Shown here piece by piece: positions 15,080-22,644 of a DNA stretch of 22,648 bases. Position numbers and translations under genes: made by a program. The notes under the pieces were generated by a model that made no database searches, was not told the DNA's origin, and saw nothing but the letters and a program-made list of their open reading frames with translations. Every line of letters starts with the position of its first letter. Within the stretch, counting starts at the first letter, position 1. The DNA is from a virus: IMG/VR virus record IMGVR_UViG_3300028844_000265, positions 1 to 22,648 of that record; one strand, written 5' to 3'.

Positions 15080-17105
15080 GCCAATTATCTCCAATCTTTG
15101 CCTCTAATAATAAAGGTACATTAAAGTCTATATTCCATTTAGTATTTACTATGTTAATTAGATTATTATTCGTTGCTTTTACTATTCGTATTACCTTATC
15201 TACTTCATTGGGATGTACATCAATAACTATACTGTCGTGTACTGTATTTACTATACAACTTTCCATCTTATTTGCTTCTAGTAACTTATCTATGTATATC
15301 AGAGATATGGGTACAATGTCAGCAGTTGCAAAGGATTGAACAGGATAATTCTTTATCTGTGTGAAATATGTCACACTTCCATTCCGTCTACGCTGTACAT
15401 CGGGCCATGTAAACTCTCTACCAGATGGTGTTTTTATTTTACCAGTAGTAAGTATCTCATTAGCTAATCTCTTATGCCACTCTGATATACCTTTGTACTT
15501 AGTAGTAAACTGTTGATAATAGGACGCTTCTGCTTCTGTCCTACCAAATCCACTTGCACCATACAAGGGAGCAAATGTATGTGCCTTTGCATCTTGTCGT
15601 GATATCTTCTGCCCTGCATCACTGATAACTTTAGCTGTGTAACTGTGTACATCAAATCCTGTTGACACTTCTTGTATAGCTATCTTATCCTGACTAAGGA
15701 ATGCAGCAACTCTAAACTCTAACTGTGCAAAATCTGCCTCAAGTATTTTACCACCTTCCCATCGTGACACAAACACTTTCTTTACAGGAAACGTCTGACC
15801 ACGTGGCATGTTCTGCATGTTAGGGTTAGCTCCAGACAACCTGCCTGTACCTGTCCTGTGCTGTAGTAACTGAACGTGTAGCATACCATCTGATTTAATG
15901 TGTGTAGATATACCATCAACAAAGCTAGATAAATATGTGTCTAGTGCTGATAATCTTCTAACCCGTTGCAAAAATACAACAGCAGTCTTAAAATCTCTTT
16001 CTCTAGCATTGGTCTCTAGCTTTATAAGGTTGTCTTTACTGGTACTAAATCCGTGTGCGCTTACCCAATCGGGGTTAGGTGCAGCAAACTTTAGACCTGC
16101 TATAGTATCTGTATTAGTAAAGAGATACCCTTCTGACTTACATTCTAAGCACTTACTTGTTTTAACAAATGGTGTACCATTCTTCTTAGTTCTACGTACC
16201 TTACCTGTACCCCTACATGTAGTACACTGTCGTGCCTTTTGTTTGTATAATACAACAGAGTTCTGCTTAGTAATAGATCTAAACTCAGATGGTGTTAGCC
16301 TTGAACTAAATGAGTTAGCCCACATAGGTTTGTCATTAGGTTTTCTACTGTAGATAATCCAAGACAACTGCTCTGGACTATTAAGATTAATAGGTCTGTC
16401 ACCCATTAGCTCATGCACCTGCAACTGTAACTTAGCTAACAACTCTTGCTTCTCAGCTTCAAACTCTTTACGTACTTCTTCAAGTGCTTCTTGATTAACA
16501 TTAAAACCCTTCTGATAGATACGTGCAAGATGTATGCATATTTGATTGGTTAGTTTTACGGTATCCACTAAGCCTGTATCGTGTGTGTTAAGCTGATCAT
16601 TTATCTTATCATACAACTCCATAGTAGCATGTAAGTCAGCAGATAAGTATTGTGACAACTCCTCATGTGGTATCTCTCTGGTCGTATATCCTCTGTTGAA
16701 GTAATCCTTTAGTGTACCCATCTTCTGTGTATCACAGTTGTATCTTTCTGCTAAGTACTCCAGACTCAATGGTTCTTTCTGTCCTCGTTGGATTATATAA
16801 GCACCAAGCATAGTATCAAAGATCTCTCCAGTATAGGTAAAGCCAGATTCCCATAACCATGTTAAATCGTGTATGGCATTTTGCATCACCAAGAGGTGGG
16901 TATCATCCAGAATGTTCTGGACAATACTTCCACCCTCAGTAGTAGGTTGTTGCTCACTATGATCAAATGTAACTATCTTTTCTCCAGAGTGATTTAACAT
17001 TCCTACCATTGTCAATGAATTTTCAGATTCAAAAGGATCAAGCATAAGTTTATTGTTACGTTTAATAGTAGTATTCTCTACATCTAAAACTGTTACAACA
17101 TTCAT
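15057..17105 (-). CDS. polA: Family A DNA polymerase with central DnaJ-like zinc finger
   Basis: This is the replicative phage DNA polymerase, 682 residues. The 3'-5' exonuclease domain has D8/E10 (LDVEN), D80 (NAIHDLTW) and Y153/D157 (YLSADLHA). The polymerase domain has HRTGTGRLSGANPNMQN (416-432), motif A ADFAQLEFRV (D458, E463), motif B R503-K507-F511-Y515 and motif C VHDSI (H623, D624). Between the two domains lies a zinc-finger insertion at residues 294-327 (CTTCRGTG and KCLECKSEGY; C294, C297, C319, C322), similar to the DnaJ central domain. Such an insertion was reported for phage HMO-2011. The residue at the position of E. coli Pol I 762 is Phe (F511). The start is coupled to a 51-codon gene by ATGA. 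Confidence 0.95.
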   Translation of the reverse strand: MNVVTVLDVENTTIKRNNKLMLDPFESENSLTMVGMLNHSGEKIVTFDHSEQQPTTEGGSIVQNILDDTHLLVMQNAIHDLTWLWESGFTYTGEIFDTMLGAYIIQRGQKEPLSLEYLAERYNCDTQKMGTLKDYFNRGYTTREIPHEELSQYLSADLHATMELYDKINDQLNTHDTGLVDTVKLTNQICIHLARIYQKGFNVNQEALEEVRKEFEAEKQELLAKLQLQVHELMGDRPINLNSPEQLSWIIYSRKPNDKPMWANSFSSRLTPSEFRSITKQNSVVLYKQKARQCTTCRGTGKVRRTKKNGTPFVKTSKCLECKSEGYLFTNTDTIAGLKFAAPNPDWVSAHGFSTSKDNLIKLETNARERDFKTAVVFLQRVRRLSALDTYLSSFVDGISTHIKSDGMLHVQLLQHRTGTGRLSGANPNMQNMPRGQTFPVKKVFVSRWEGGKILEADFAQLEFRVAAFLSQDKIAIQEVSTGFDVHSYTAKVISDAGQKISRQDAKAHTFAPLYGASGFGRTEAEASYYQQFTTKYKGISEWHKRLANEILTTGKIKTPSGREFTWPDVQRRRNGSVTYFTQIKNYPVQSFATADIVPISLIYIDKLLEANKMESCIVNTVHDSIVIDVHPNEVDKVIRIVKATNNNLINIVNTKWNIDFNVPLLLEAKIGDNWLDTKDVA

Positions 17106-17257
17106 TCAATTTCCTCTATCTTAGCTACAATATAACTATCAAGTATATCTCGTACCATTTGTGGCCCATGAGCAAACATAGTTATACTCTCTGTATCATG
17201 TTCTGCATTGATCTCATACTCTACGTAGTACTTAATCCTTGGTGGTTTGTGCATCAT
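17102..17257 (-). CDS. Small hypothetical protein (51 aa) between endonuclease VII-like gene and DNA polymerase
   Basis: This short frame reads MMHKPPRIKYYVEYEINAE and ends IVAKIEEIE. AAGGAG lies 7 bases before the first of two ATGs. The frame overlaps the end of the HNH gene by 26 bases and the polymerase start by 4 (ATGA). The full gap between these two genes is used, which supports a real coupled gene. It is mixed in charge, with beta then helix character. Small proteins of this kind precede phage replication genes, but I know no function. Confidence 0.65.
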   Translation of the reverse strand: MMHKPPRIKYYVEYEINAEHDTESITMFAHGPQMVRDILDSYIVAKIEEIE

Positions 17258-17702
17258 CTAAACTCTCCTTATGCCTCTTTAAATATTTAACAGCTTTTTT
17301 AATTATTGTCAAGTCATCTTTAAAACCACCTAATCCAGTGTTGCAATGTGAACACACCCAACCACGAAAGGTATTGGTATCATGGCAGTGATCTAAAACC
17401 CATGTACTCAGTTTACTTTTTCCGTGACGACTAAGTTCTAATACATCCCTACTACATATAGGGCAACAATAATTTTTATATGGGTAAGCGTTTTCCTCTT
17501 TAAGTTTTCTAATAATCTTACTATGTCCACTATGACAAGATTTACAAGTTCTTTTTATTTCTCCAGTAGAATTACCCATAGTAGGTCTAGGACTCTGAAA
17601 GTTATAGAGAGGTTGACGTACATCACACTTTATGCATATAATTCCTTCTTCTATATACTCTTCTGGTAGTTCTTCTATTATAAATAGTTCCTGTTGTGTC
17701 AT
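17232..17702 (-). CDS. Endonuclease VII-like HNH nuclease with extra zinc ribbon
   Basis: This is a 156-residue protein. The C-terminal half is a recombination endonuclease VII-type HNH domain: YCCPICSRD (C80, C83), VLDHCHDT (D104, H105, H107), RGWVCSHCNTGLGGF (C117, C120, N121), then a KAVKYL helix. Proteins of this family resolve branched DNA (T4 gp49) or act as free-standing homing nucleases. The N-terminal half carries a second cysteine set, C23/C26 and C53/C56, likely another zinc ribbon for DNA binding. Its ATG overlaps the helicase stop (ATGA). It is inserted between helicase and polymerase genes, which would suit either replication or a mobile HNH gene. Choice between those is open. 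Confidence 0.85.
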   Translation of the reverse strand: MTQQELFIIEELPEEYIEEGIICIKCDVRQPLYNFQSPRPTMGNSTGEIKRTCKSCHSGHSKIIRKLKEENAYPYKNYCCPICSRDVLELSRHGKSKLSTWVLDHCHDTNTFRGWVCSHCNTGLGGFKDDLTIIKKAVKYLKRHKESLDDAQTTKD

Positions 17703-18922
17703 ACTTCATACCTTGCAGTTCTGTAGTTTAGTTCACAGTGTACAATACCATGCCACCCCGACAGTTTATTTTTAACTACATTCAAATGTCTTTGTGTATC
17801 TTCTTCTTCCTGTCCTTCAACAGGTGGGTTCTTAGCTATCAGGATCATTAGGTCAGCTTCAGCAGCTTTACCTGTACGTGATCCTTCCATCATAGCCTGA
17901 TTTAATACAACCTTGTTCTCTGCATCAGCAGATAGCTGTGACATATAAAATATAGCACAACCATGTTGTTTAGCTATCTGTCGTGCATGTATGGCATTAG
18001 CCTTGAGTGCTTCATCTGGTCTAGCATAACCACCTGCCTTAGAAAACTTATCTCCCATGTCTAGTATAACTATGTCGGGTTTGTATGATTTACACATACT
18101 CTCTACCCAAGACATGTCTCTACCTGTAGAATCTTTAACTTTAATATTATCACTTATGGGTAAGTATATATCCCTTGCCTTACTGGGGTTAGCCTTTACT
18201 TCATGCATGGTCATGCCTGTAGCTGCTGTTAAGTATCTAGCACCTACACGATGTGGACCTTCTTCATTACATAGTATGATACACTTAGCACCCTGCTGTG
18301 CAAAACCATTTGGCCCTGCAACTAAACTGGCATGGAAGGATGTCTTACCTGTGTTAGGTCTAGCACCTACCTCAATCAGGTGTCCTTCATTCACACCTTC
18401 TATCTTACGTGTAAGTGTAGGTATATTAAACGTCCATCTGGCTTCAAGATCATTCTTAGCAAGCAATGTCTCAACATCCATGTTATCCCATTCAATGTTT
18501 AAATCAGGGGTGAAGTCATCCCCATACTGTTCTAGTATATTACGTATAGGCTCTAGGTTAGACATAGTACCATTGACCATTTCAAATCCTAGATTAGCTA
18601 CGTCTTCACCTACTACCTGTTGAAATAACTTAGACAGAACTTCCTGTGCTATGTCATTACCCATTAAGGGTTCTTTCTTAATCTGGTTAAACAGAGATGT
18701 GTATGCCTGTTTCTGTGCTGTTGTAAGTTGAGCATTGTTAGACATAAACAGAGCTTCAATCTCAGCAGGTGTAACAGTACGCTCGTATCTTTTCATAGCT
18801 AAATCTACAGCATTTTTAATCTTACGTACATCCTTACTAAATAATCTGTCAGGACACTTTGCACCCTTGTGATCATCATAGAAGTCTCTATCCATTAGAC
18901 TACGTATTAATGTTAATTCCAT
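17699..18922 (-). CDS. DnaB-like replicative helicase
   Basis: This is a 407-residue RecA-fold, DnaB-type helicase, probably hexameric at the fork. Walker A is GARPNTGKT (186-194, K193). The catalytic glutamate lies in LCNEEG (E220/E221), Walker B in IVILDMGD (D288), the H3 glutamine in YMSQLS (Q329) and an arginine-finger-type stretch in EGSRTGKAAEAD (R349). The N-terminal 150 residues form a helical domain that may contact primase. In T7 the primase and helicase are one protein (gp4); here they are two overlapping genes. The start has AGGAG upstream and lies within the end of the primase gene (23-base overlap). It should work with the primase and polymerase. Confidence 0.92.
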   Translation of the reverse strand: MELTLIRSLMDRDFYDDHKGAKCPDRLFSKDVRKIKNAVDLAMKRYERTVTPAEIEALFMSNNAQLTTAQKQAYTSLFNQIKKEPLMGNDIAQEVLSKLFQQVVGEDVANLGFEMVNGTMSNLEPIRNILEQYGDDFTPDLNIEWDNMDVETLLAKNDLEARWTFNIPTLTRKIEGVNEGHLIEVGARPNTGKTSFHASLVAGPNGFAQQGAKCIILCNEEGPHRVGARYLTAATGMTMHEVKANPSKARDIYLPISDNIKVKDSTGRDMSWVESMCKSYKPDIVILDMGDKFSKAGGYARPDEALKANAIHARQIAKQHGCAIFYMSQLSADAENKVVLNQAMMEGSRTGKAAEADLMILIAKNPPVEGQEEEDTQRHLNVVKNKLSGWHGIVHCELNYRTARYEV

Positions 18923-19682
18923 ATTTTACTCCTAGTGTTGTTAGTTTTTCAATGTCGTTAGGGTGTCTATATTTTAAATCATTAGTTAGTTTGAAGGCAA
19001 CTACAGTGTCAACGTAGCCCCTTAGTTCTTTAGTAAATTGTATTGTCTTGGGTAGTGCATCGGGGTCTAGAGCTACAATGGCTGTTGAGAACTGTGATAA
19101 GAACCTCTTGTGTTCTTCTGATAGGGATGTACCCAACACAGCAACCCCGACATATACATCACTACCTACAATTGCAGCACTTATACAGTCCTCAACAACT
19201 ACAGCTACACTACCATTACCATAGCTATAAGGCAAGCTACTTTTACCATATCGTTTCCACTTTGGTATTCGGTGTGTGATACTTCTGCCACTAGCATCTA
19301 CCATTACACCTGACTCTAACACTGGGAATACAACACGGCTTTCCTTTACATCATACAACAGACCTAGTTCATCAGGGTCTATATCCCATTTCTTACAGAA
19401 TATAGATATTGCTTTGTTATCTTTTACTAGACAATCCGGTTTTATAAAAGGTATACTATTCTCTGTAGTTGTAGGACTAATAGACTTACGTATATCCTCA
19501 CTACTTAGCTTCACATTCTTCTTACCAGACAAACTACAATTATTACTATAACAGTTATACAATATAGTTCCCATATTATTGGTCACTGTAAATGTATTAG
19601 TTCTATTACATGATGGACAATCTAATCTCTTTGACTCACCATTTACAAGTGATAAATCATTTATAATATTATTTACATTCAT
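18900..19682 (-). CDS. DNA primase (zinc finger plus TOPRIM)
   Basis: This is a 260-residue primase making RNA primers for replication. A zinc-binding domain lies at residues 22-49 (C22, C25, C44, C49; DCPSCNRTN and YNCYSNNCS). The TOPRIM domain contains VVVEDCISA (E164) and VALDPDAL (D206, D208), the metal-binding acidic residues. The middle (116-150) resembles the RNA-polymerase basic region of phage primases. It lacks the helicase half of T7 gp4, which is supplied by the next gene. The ribosome binding site is weak (AAAGAAAG), but a strong promoter lies just upstream inside the integrase gene. Confidence 0.9.
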   Translation of the reverse strand: MNVNNIINDLSLVNGESKRLDCPSCNRTNTFTVTNNMGTILYNCYSNNCSLSGKKNVKLSSEDIRKSISPTTTENSIPFIKPDCLVKDNKAISIFCKKWDIDPDELGLLYDVKESRVVFPVLESGVMVDASGRSITHRIPKWKRYGKSSLPYSYGNGSVAVVVEDCISAAIVGSDVYVGVAVLGTSLSEEHKRFLSQFSTAIVALDPDALPKTIQFTKELRGYVDTVVAFKLTNDLKYRHPNDIEKLTTLGVKYGININT

Positions 19683-19703
19683 AATGTATCACTTTCTTTG
19701 TTA

Positions 19704-20789
19704 CTACTTCGTAGATTCTAAACTATCTGTTCTCTGTGTCAATGCTGAATTTGCACTTGTGTAGGTATGTTTCATGTATGGTTGCACAGAAGACACATGT
19801 GTATGCCCTGTTACTGCCATAATTTGCCCCAGTGGTACACCTGCATCAACCATTTGTGTAACACCTGTCCTTCTCAAGTCCATTAGACGTAGTGTCTCAG
19901 GTAGCTTGGCCTTACGCATGATAGCCCTTCCATTCTTAGATAGTTTCTGTAAGGTGTAGGGTTCGTACACACCCTGTATGGGCTTTACATGGGGTGCTAC
20001 ATACCTCTGAAAGCCAAAGTCTTTATGCTGATCCTTTAACATACCAATTAAGTTGTCTGAAATAGGTAAAAACACCTCGGCTCTACGTTTACTTTGCTCT
20101 AGACATAGTCTACTTGTATCCCACTGTATATTATCCCATTCTAGTGTTCTCATGTCTCCTAGTCTCTGACACCATTCATATGCCATCTGTACAATAAGAC
20201 CTATATTTCTACTGGAAAAGTCAGAGTAGGCTGTGTCCAGAAATTCTTTTACATTAGTTTCTGTCCACACTACCTTTCTTCTTTTAGTTGACTTACGTTT
20301 TATATTAGAGAATGGATTTAGAATAGCCTGTTCCATTTCAATAGCATAGTTAAAGATACGGGAAGTGCATGTAGCAATATGATTTGCAAAGCTAACACCT
20401 TGTGTAACCCAGTCTTCGTAAGCTGACTTTGCCAACTTAGTAGTTATCTTTTTATATTTGACTGTTGCAAATTTATCACACGCTACACCTAAAAAATATT
20501 TGTAGTCTACTTTAGTTTTATCCCGTAACACATTGAAATCATTAGATAAATAAAAGTATTCTACTAACTCTTTGAAGTTACTATTTTTTGTAATTACTAA
20601 TACCTGTGACTGTATGTCACGCCAGTTATCAATGGCTTCATTGTCCTTACGTACCAACCTACGTACTTTCTGTAGGTCAGTACCATAAGATTTTCTGGTG
20701 ACTACACCCTCATCTATAAGATTTTTAGGTGGGTTAAATCTATAGTCACCATTGTCTTGTTTAACTACATACCTTGGTAGTTTATTCAT
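19704..20789 (-). CDS. int: Tyrosine recombinase / integrase
   Basis: This is a 361-residue phage integrase with the start at 20789. An N-terminal AT-rich-DNA-binding-type region is followed by a core SAM-like segment and a catalytic domain. In the longer numbering from 20825 the expected residues are R221 (CQRLGDMRTL), K247 (QSKRR), R318 (MDLRRT), H341 (VTGHTH) and Y350 (QPYMKHT). The first His of the HxxR box is replaced by Met (M315), while the other catalytic positions are present. The longer frame uses GTG at 20825; the ATG at 20789 forms a TAATG junction with the DUF932 gene and is preferred. No attachment site or tRNA fragment is visible nearby. It lies in the replication operon rather than next to a repressor. 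Confidence 0.88.
   Translation of the reverse strand: MNKLPRYVVKQDNGDYRFNPPKNLIDEGVVTRKSYGTDLQKVRRLVRKDNEAIDNWRDIQSQVLVITKNSNFKELVEYFYLSNDFNVLRDKTKVDYKYFLGVACDKFATVKYKKITTKLAKSAYEDWVTQGVSFANHIATCTSRIFNYAIEMEQAILNPFSNIKRKSTKRRKVVWTETNVKEFLDTAYSDFSSRNIGLIVQMAYEWCQRLGDMRTLEWDNIQWDTSRLCLEQSKRRAEVFLPISDNLIGMLKDQHKDFGFQRYVAPHVKPIQGVYEPYTLQKLSKNGRAIMRKAKLPETLRLMDLRRTGVTQMVDAGVPLGQIMAVTGHTHVSSVQPYMKHTYTSANSALTQRTDSLESTK
19715..19742 (-). promoter_or_regulatory. Near-consensus sigma70 promoter inside the integrase 3' end
   Basis: On the - strand, TTGACA (19742-19737), then 16 bases, then TAGAAT (19720-19715). It has the full -35 and a 5/6 -10 with good spacing. The predicted start of transcription, about 19708, is some 26 bases ahead of the primase ATG (19682). 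It would uncouple expression of primase and helicase from that of the integrase. Confidence 0.8.
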
Positions 20790-21649
20790 TATGCGTACTC
20801 TCTTAGGTTCTCTACGTTGTGCCACAAAGGTGTACTAATCCACTTGGATACCTCTTGCTCACGAGAGAACATACTCACAGCCTGTGTGTCATTACCTGTA
20901 TTACGTAGGCTGAATCCGTTACGCTCATCAGCATAGGAAGCATAGTTAGTAAACGCACTATACAATGCAAACTTATTGTGACCACGTACACTTGCCTCTT
21001 GCATGTACAACTCATACATCTTCTTAGCTTTACGCTCTGACTTCATGATGTCCTCAAGCAATTTGTGTACACTTACATAAGTAAAGTCTGTCTCTGCCCA
21101 TGTCTGTAGTCTCTTACCCTGTAGGTTAAAGTCTGTCTTAGCTTTAGACAACTCATGCTGAAAGCCTGACAGTGTGAAGCCTGATGTATTCTTCTTACGC
21201 ACCTTGTCGTAATCACCAGTGATCATACCATTAGTACAGAAGGAATCTATTGCACCAAACCATGTAGCAGGTGAGGCAGTACCATCAATACCATGCACAG
21301 CTATCAATCTCTGTGATATTTTTGTAATATGTTTCTTAGTTTCAATGGTAGTCCTGATCTTAGGTAGTTTGACATCAAGCATAGTCCACCCACCATTACG
21401 TGCTGACTTAAAGTCTACTGTTGCATCCTCTAGGTCAGATGCAGGTAGGTCATTGGACATTACATCCCAGACACTACGAAAGAAATCACCATGACTTCTA
21501 GCTGTAGCACCCTCACCTATGATAGCAATAGGTTGGCCTGTCTGCATGTTAATGACATACTTCTTATCCTTCACTCTGGTTGGCTCAAAGCCTACCTCAA
21601 AGTCTAGGTTGTATGGTACGTCTAGTTCGTTTGTTAAATCAAATGGCAT
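20789..21649 (-). CDS. DUF932 family protein
   Basis: This is a 286-residue protein. The N-terminal stretch (DVPYNLDFEV..., then YVINMQTGQPIAIIGEG) and the later WFGAIDSFCTNGMITGD (residues 123-139) are the marks of DUF932, a family common in phages and plasmids. The latter segment and the C-terminal NKFALYSAFTNYASY and ADERN stretch support this. No enzymatic residues are known for the family, though it is often near replication or recombination genes, as here beside the integrase. There is AAGGAG about 8 bases before the ATG. Its stop forms a TAATG junction with the integrase start. It may assist replication or early host takeover; this is inference. Confidence 0.8.
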   Translation of the reverse strand: MPFDLTNELDVPYNLDFEVGFEPTRVKDKKYVINMQTGQPIAIIGEGATARSHGDFFRSVWDVMSNDLPASDLEDATVDFKSARNGGWTMLDVKLPKIRTTIETKKHITKISQRLIAVHGIDGTASPATWFGAIDSFCTNGMITGDYDKVRKKNTSGFTLSGFQHELSKAKTDFNLQGKRLQTWAETDFTYVSVHKLLEDIMKSERKAKKMYELYMQEASVRGHNKFALYSAFTNYASYADERNGFSLRNTGNDTQAVSMFSREQEVSKWISTPLWHNVENLREYA

Positions 21650-21652
21650 TGT

Positions 21653-21880
21653 TTAGTACTCCTTTTCTATAGTGAACGATACTTCTACGTTATGTCCTAC
21701 GTCACTTACGTAATCCATCATCTTGTACAACGTACCTAAGTCATAGGTATCAGCATCTAAAATGTGGTTAGTATATGTAACAATAGGTTTCTTTAGCTCA
21801 GTAGACTTACTTGTCTTATGATTATACTTGTATCGTTGTACGTGTTTAGTACGCATCGTTATGTTGGTGTATGATAGCAT
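21653..21880 (-). CDS. Small hypothetical protein, 75 aa
   Basis: This is a 75-residue protein with a clear AAGGAG site 7-8 bases before the ATG. The first 30 residues are basic (MLSYTNITMRTKHVQRYKYN), and the rest is acidic-helical (DADTYDLGTLYKMMDYVSD) with a beta-like end (NVEVSFTIEKEY). No family is recognised. It opens the DUF932-integrase group, and the leader upstream of it carries two copies of the GATATAAC octamer. Confidence 0.6.
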   Translation of the reverse strand: MLSYTNITMRTKHVQRYKYNHKTSKSTELKKPIVTYTNHILDADTYDLGTLYKMMDYVSDVGHNVEVSFTIEKEY

Positions 21881-21914
21881 ATTATTTCTCCTTGGTTATG
21901 GCAACTGTGCCTTT

Positions 21915-21967
21915 GTTATATCACTACTTTATGATCCAAGATAGCAATAAATTTCTTTTGTTATATC
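21915..21967 (-). promoter_or_regulatory. Leader with two GATATAAC elements (possible early promoter)
   Basis: The 97-base gap between 21881 and 21977 holds two copies of GATATAAC (- strand; 21922-21915 and 21967-21960, 45 bases apart), each followed by AAA or AAAG. The copy at 21922 reads TGATATAAC, an extended -10 with one mismatch to TGnTATAAT, but no good TTGACA is found at 16-18 bases. Promoter activity is thus possible but weaker than at 15051-15079. No other gene fits the gap. Confidence 0.5.
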
Positions 21968-21977
21968 TGTGTGGCTA

Positions 21978-22478
21978 CTATGCAACAGCTTGCAACCACT
22001 CAGGCATAGCTCTGTTCTTGTTCCACCTAGCAAAGCCCATCTTGTCACGCTTGTAGAATGCACGATAGGCTTCAACAGGATAGTTCTCCTCTGTCTTACA
22101 ATCATCATGACCACTGAAACACTGAGGGTGTGGTGTCATACCACCTTCAGGTATATACTTTGTACCTTTGAACAAAGCAAGGGCGTGTTTACCTGCACCA
22201 TGATTTTTTCCATACCTGTGGGTATATTCATTCAACATACTTTGATAGGTCAGCCAAGCAAAAGCATAGTTAGATCGTGTCTCCATTGCCCATAGTGTAC
22301 AGGGGTGCTTTTGATGCACAGGTTTGTACAACTCATTCTCCTCTGCATACTCTGGTGCATGATGCCATAGAGCAGTGCATAACATCTGTGCTTCTTCTAA
22401 GGGCATCTTCACTACGTGTTGGTCACATAAAGCTTTAGCTATATCAGCAGGGTAGTGGTCTATTATAAATCTATTCAT
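21978..22478 (-). CDS. Conserved phage protein of unknown function (CDxHVVKM motif)
   Basis: This is a 166-residue protein. Early residues read DIAKALCDQHVVKMPLEEAQ (about 12-31), followed by HPCTLWAMETRSNYAFAWL (about 58-76), then Tyr/Arg-rich EYTHRYGKNHG and a MTPHPQCF...AYRAFYKRDK end. This His/Cys-rich pattern is frequent in phages of many hosts. Some databases label such proteins as pyrimidine-dimer glycosylase-like, but I cannot see the family's active-site N-terminus, so I leave the function open. Two ATGs are in frame; the second (22478) has AAGGAG 7 bases away, the first only about 1, so the second is preferred. It overlaps the upstream small gene by 8 bases. Confidence 0.7.
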   Translation of the reverse strand: MNRFIIDHYPADIAKALCDQHVVKMPLEEAQMLCTALWHHAPEYAEENELYKPVHQKHPCTLWAMETRSNYAFAWLTYQSMLNEYTHRYGKNHGAGKHALALFKGTKYIPEGGMTPHPQCFSGHDDCKTEENYPVEAYRAFYKRDKMGFARWNKNRAMPEWLQAVA

Positions 22479-22644
22479 CTTCATTCTCCTTTTTCCATTT
22501 TACGTCTAGTGTATTATCAAACACTTTTAAAAATCTGTGTTTGCGTGAACGTGGTCTCCATTCACCTTCAAGATGTTTGGTTGCACCACGATTATGTTTT
22601 ATGTATGTGCCATCATTTTGTTTTATCCAAAAGTCAGACTTCAT
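22471..22644 (-). CDS. Small basic hypothetical protein (57 aa, may begin outside window)
   Basis: Read from an ATG at 22644, this gives 57 residues, MKSDFWIKQNDGTYIKHNR and on, ending WKKENEDE before TAG. It is Lys/Arg-rich (residues 18-40 with RPRSRKHRF), so it might bind nucleic acid. The stop lies 8 bases inside the next gene. Only 4 bases upstream are visible, so no ribosome binding site can be judged and the true start may be further upstream. No family recognised. Confidence 0.55.
   Translation of the reverse strand: MKSDFWIKQNDGTYIKHNRGATKHLEGEWRPRSRKHRFLKVFDNTLDVKWKKENEDE

Noticed and set aside
18057-18623. 188-codon + strand frame opposite the helicase
   Set aside because: It lies wholly within the helicase gene with its Walker motifs, and the product has no recognisable features.
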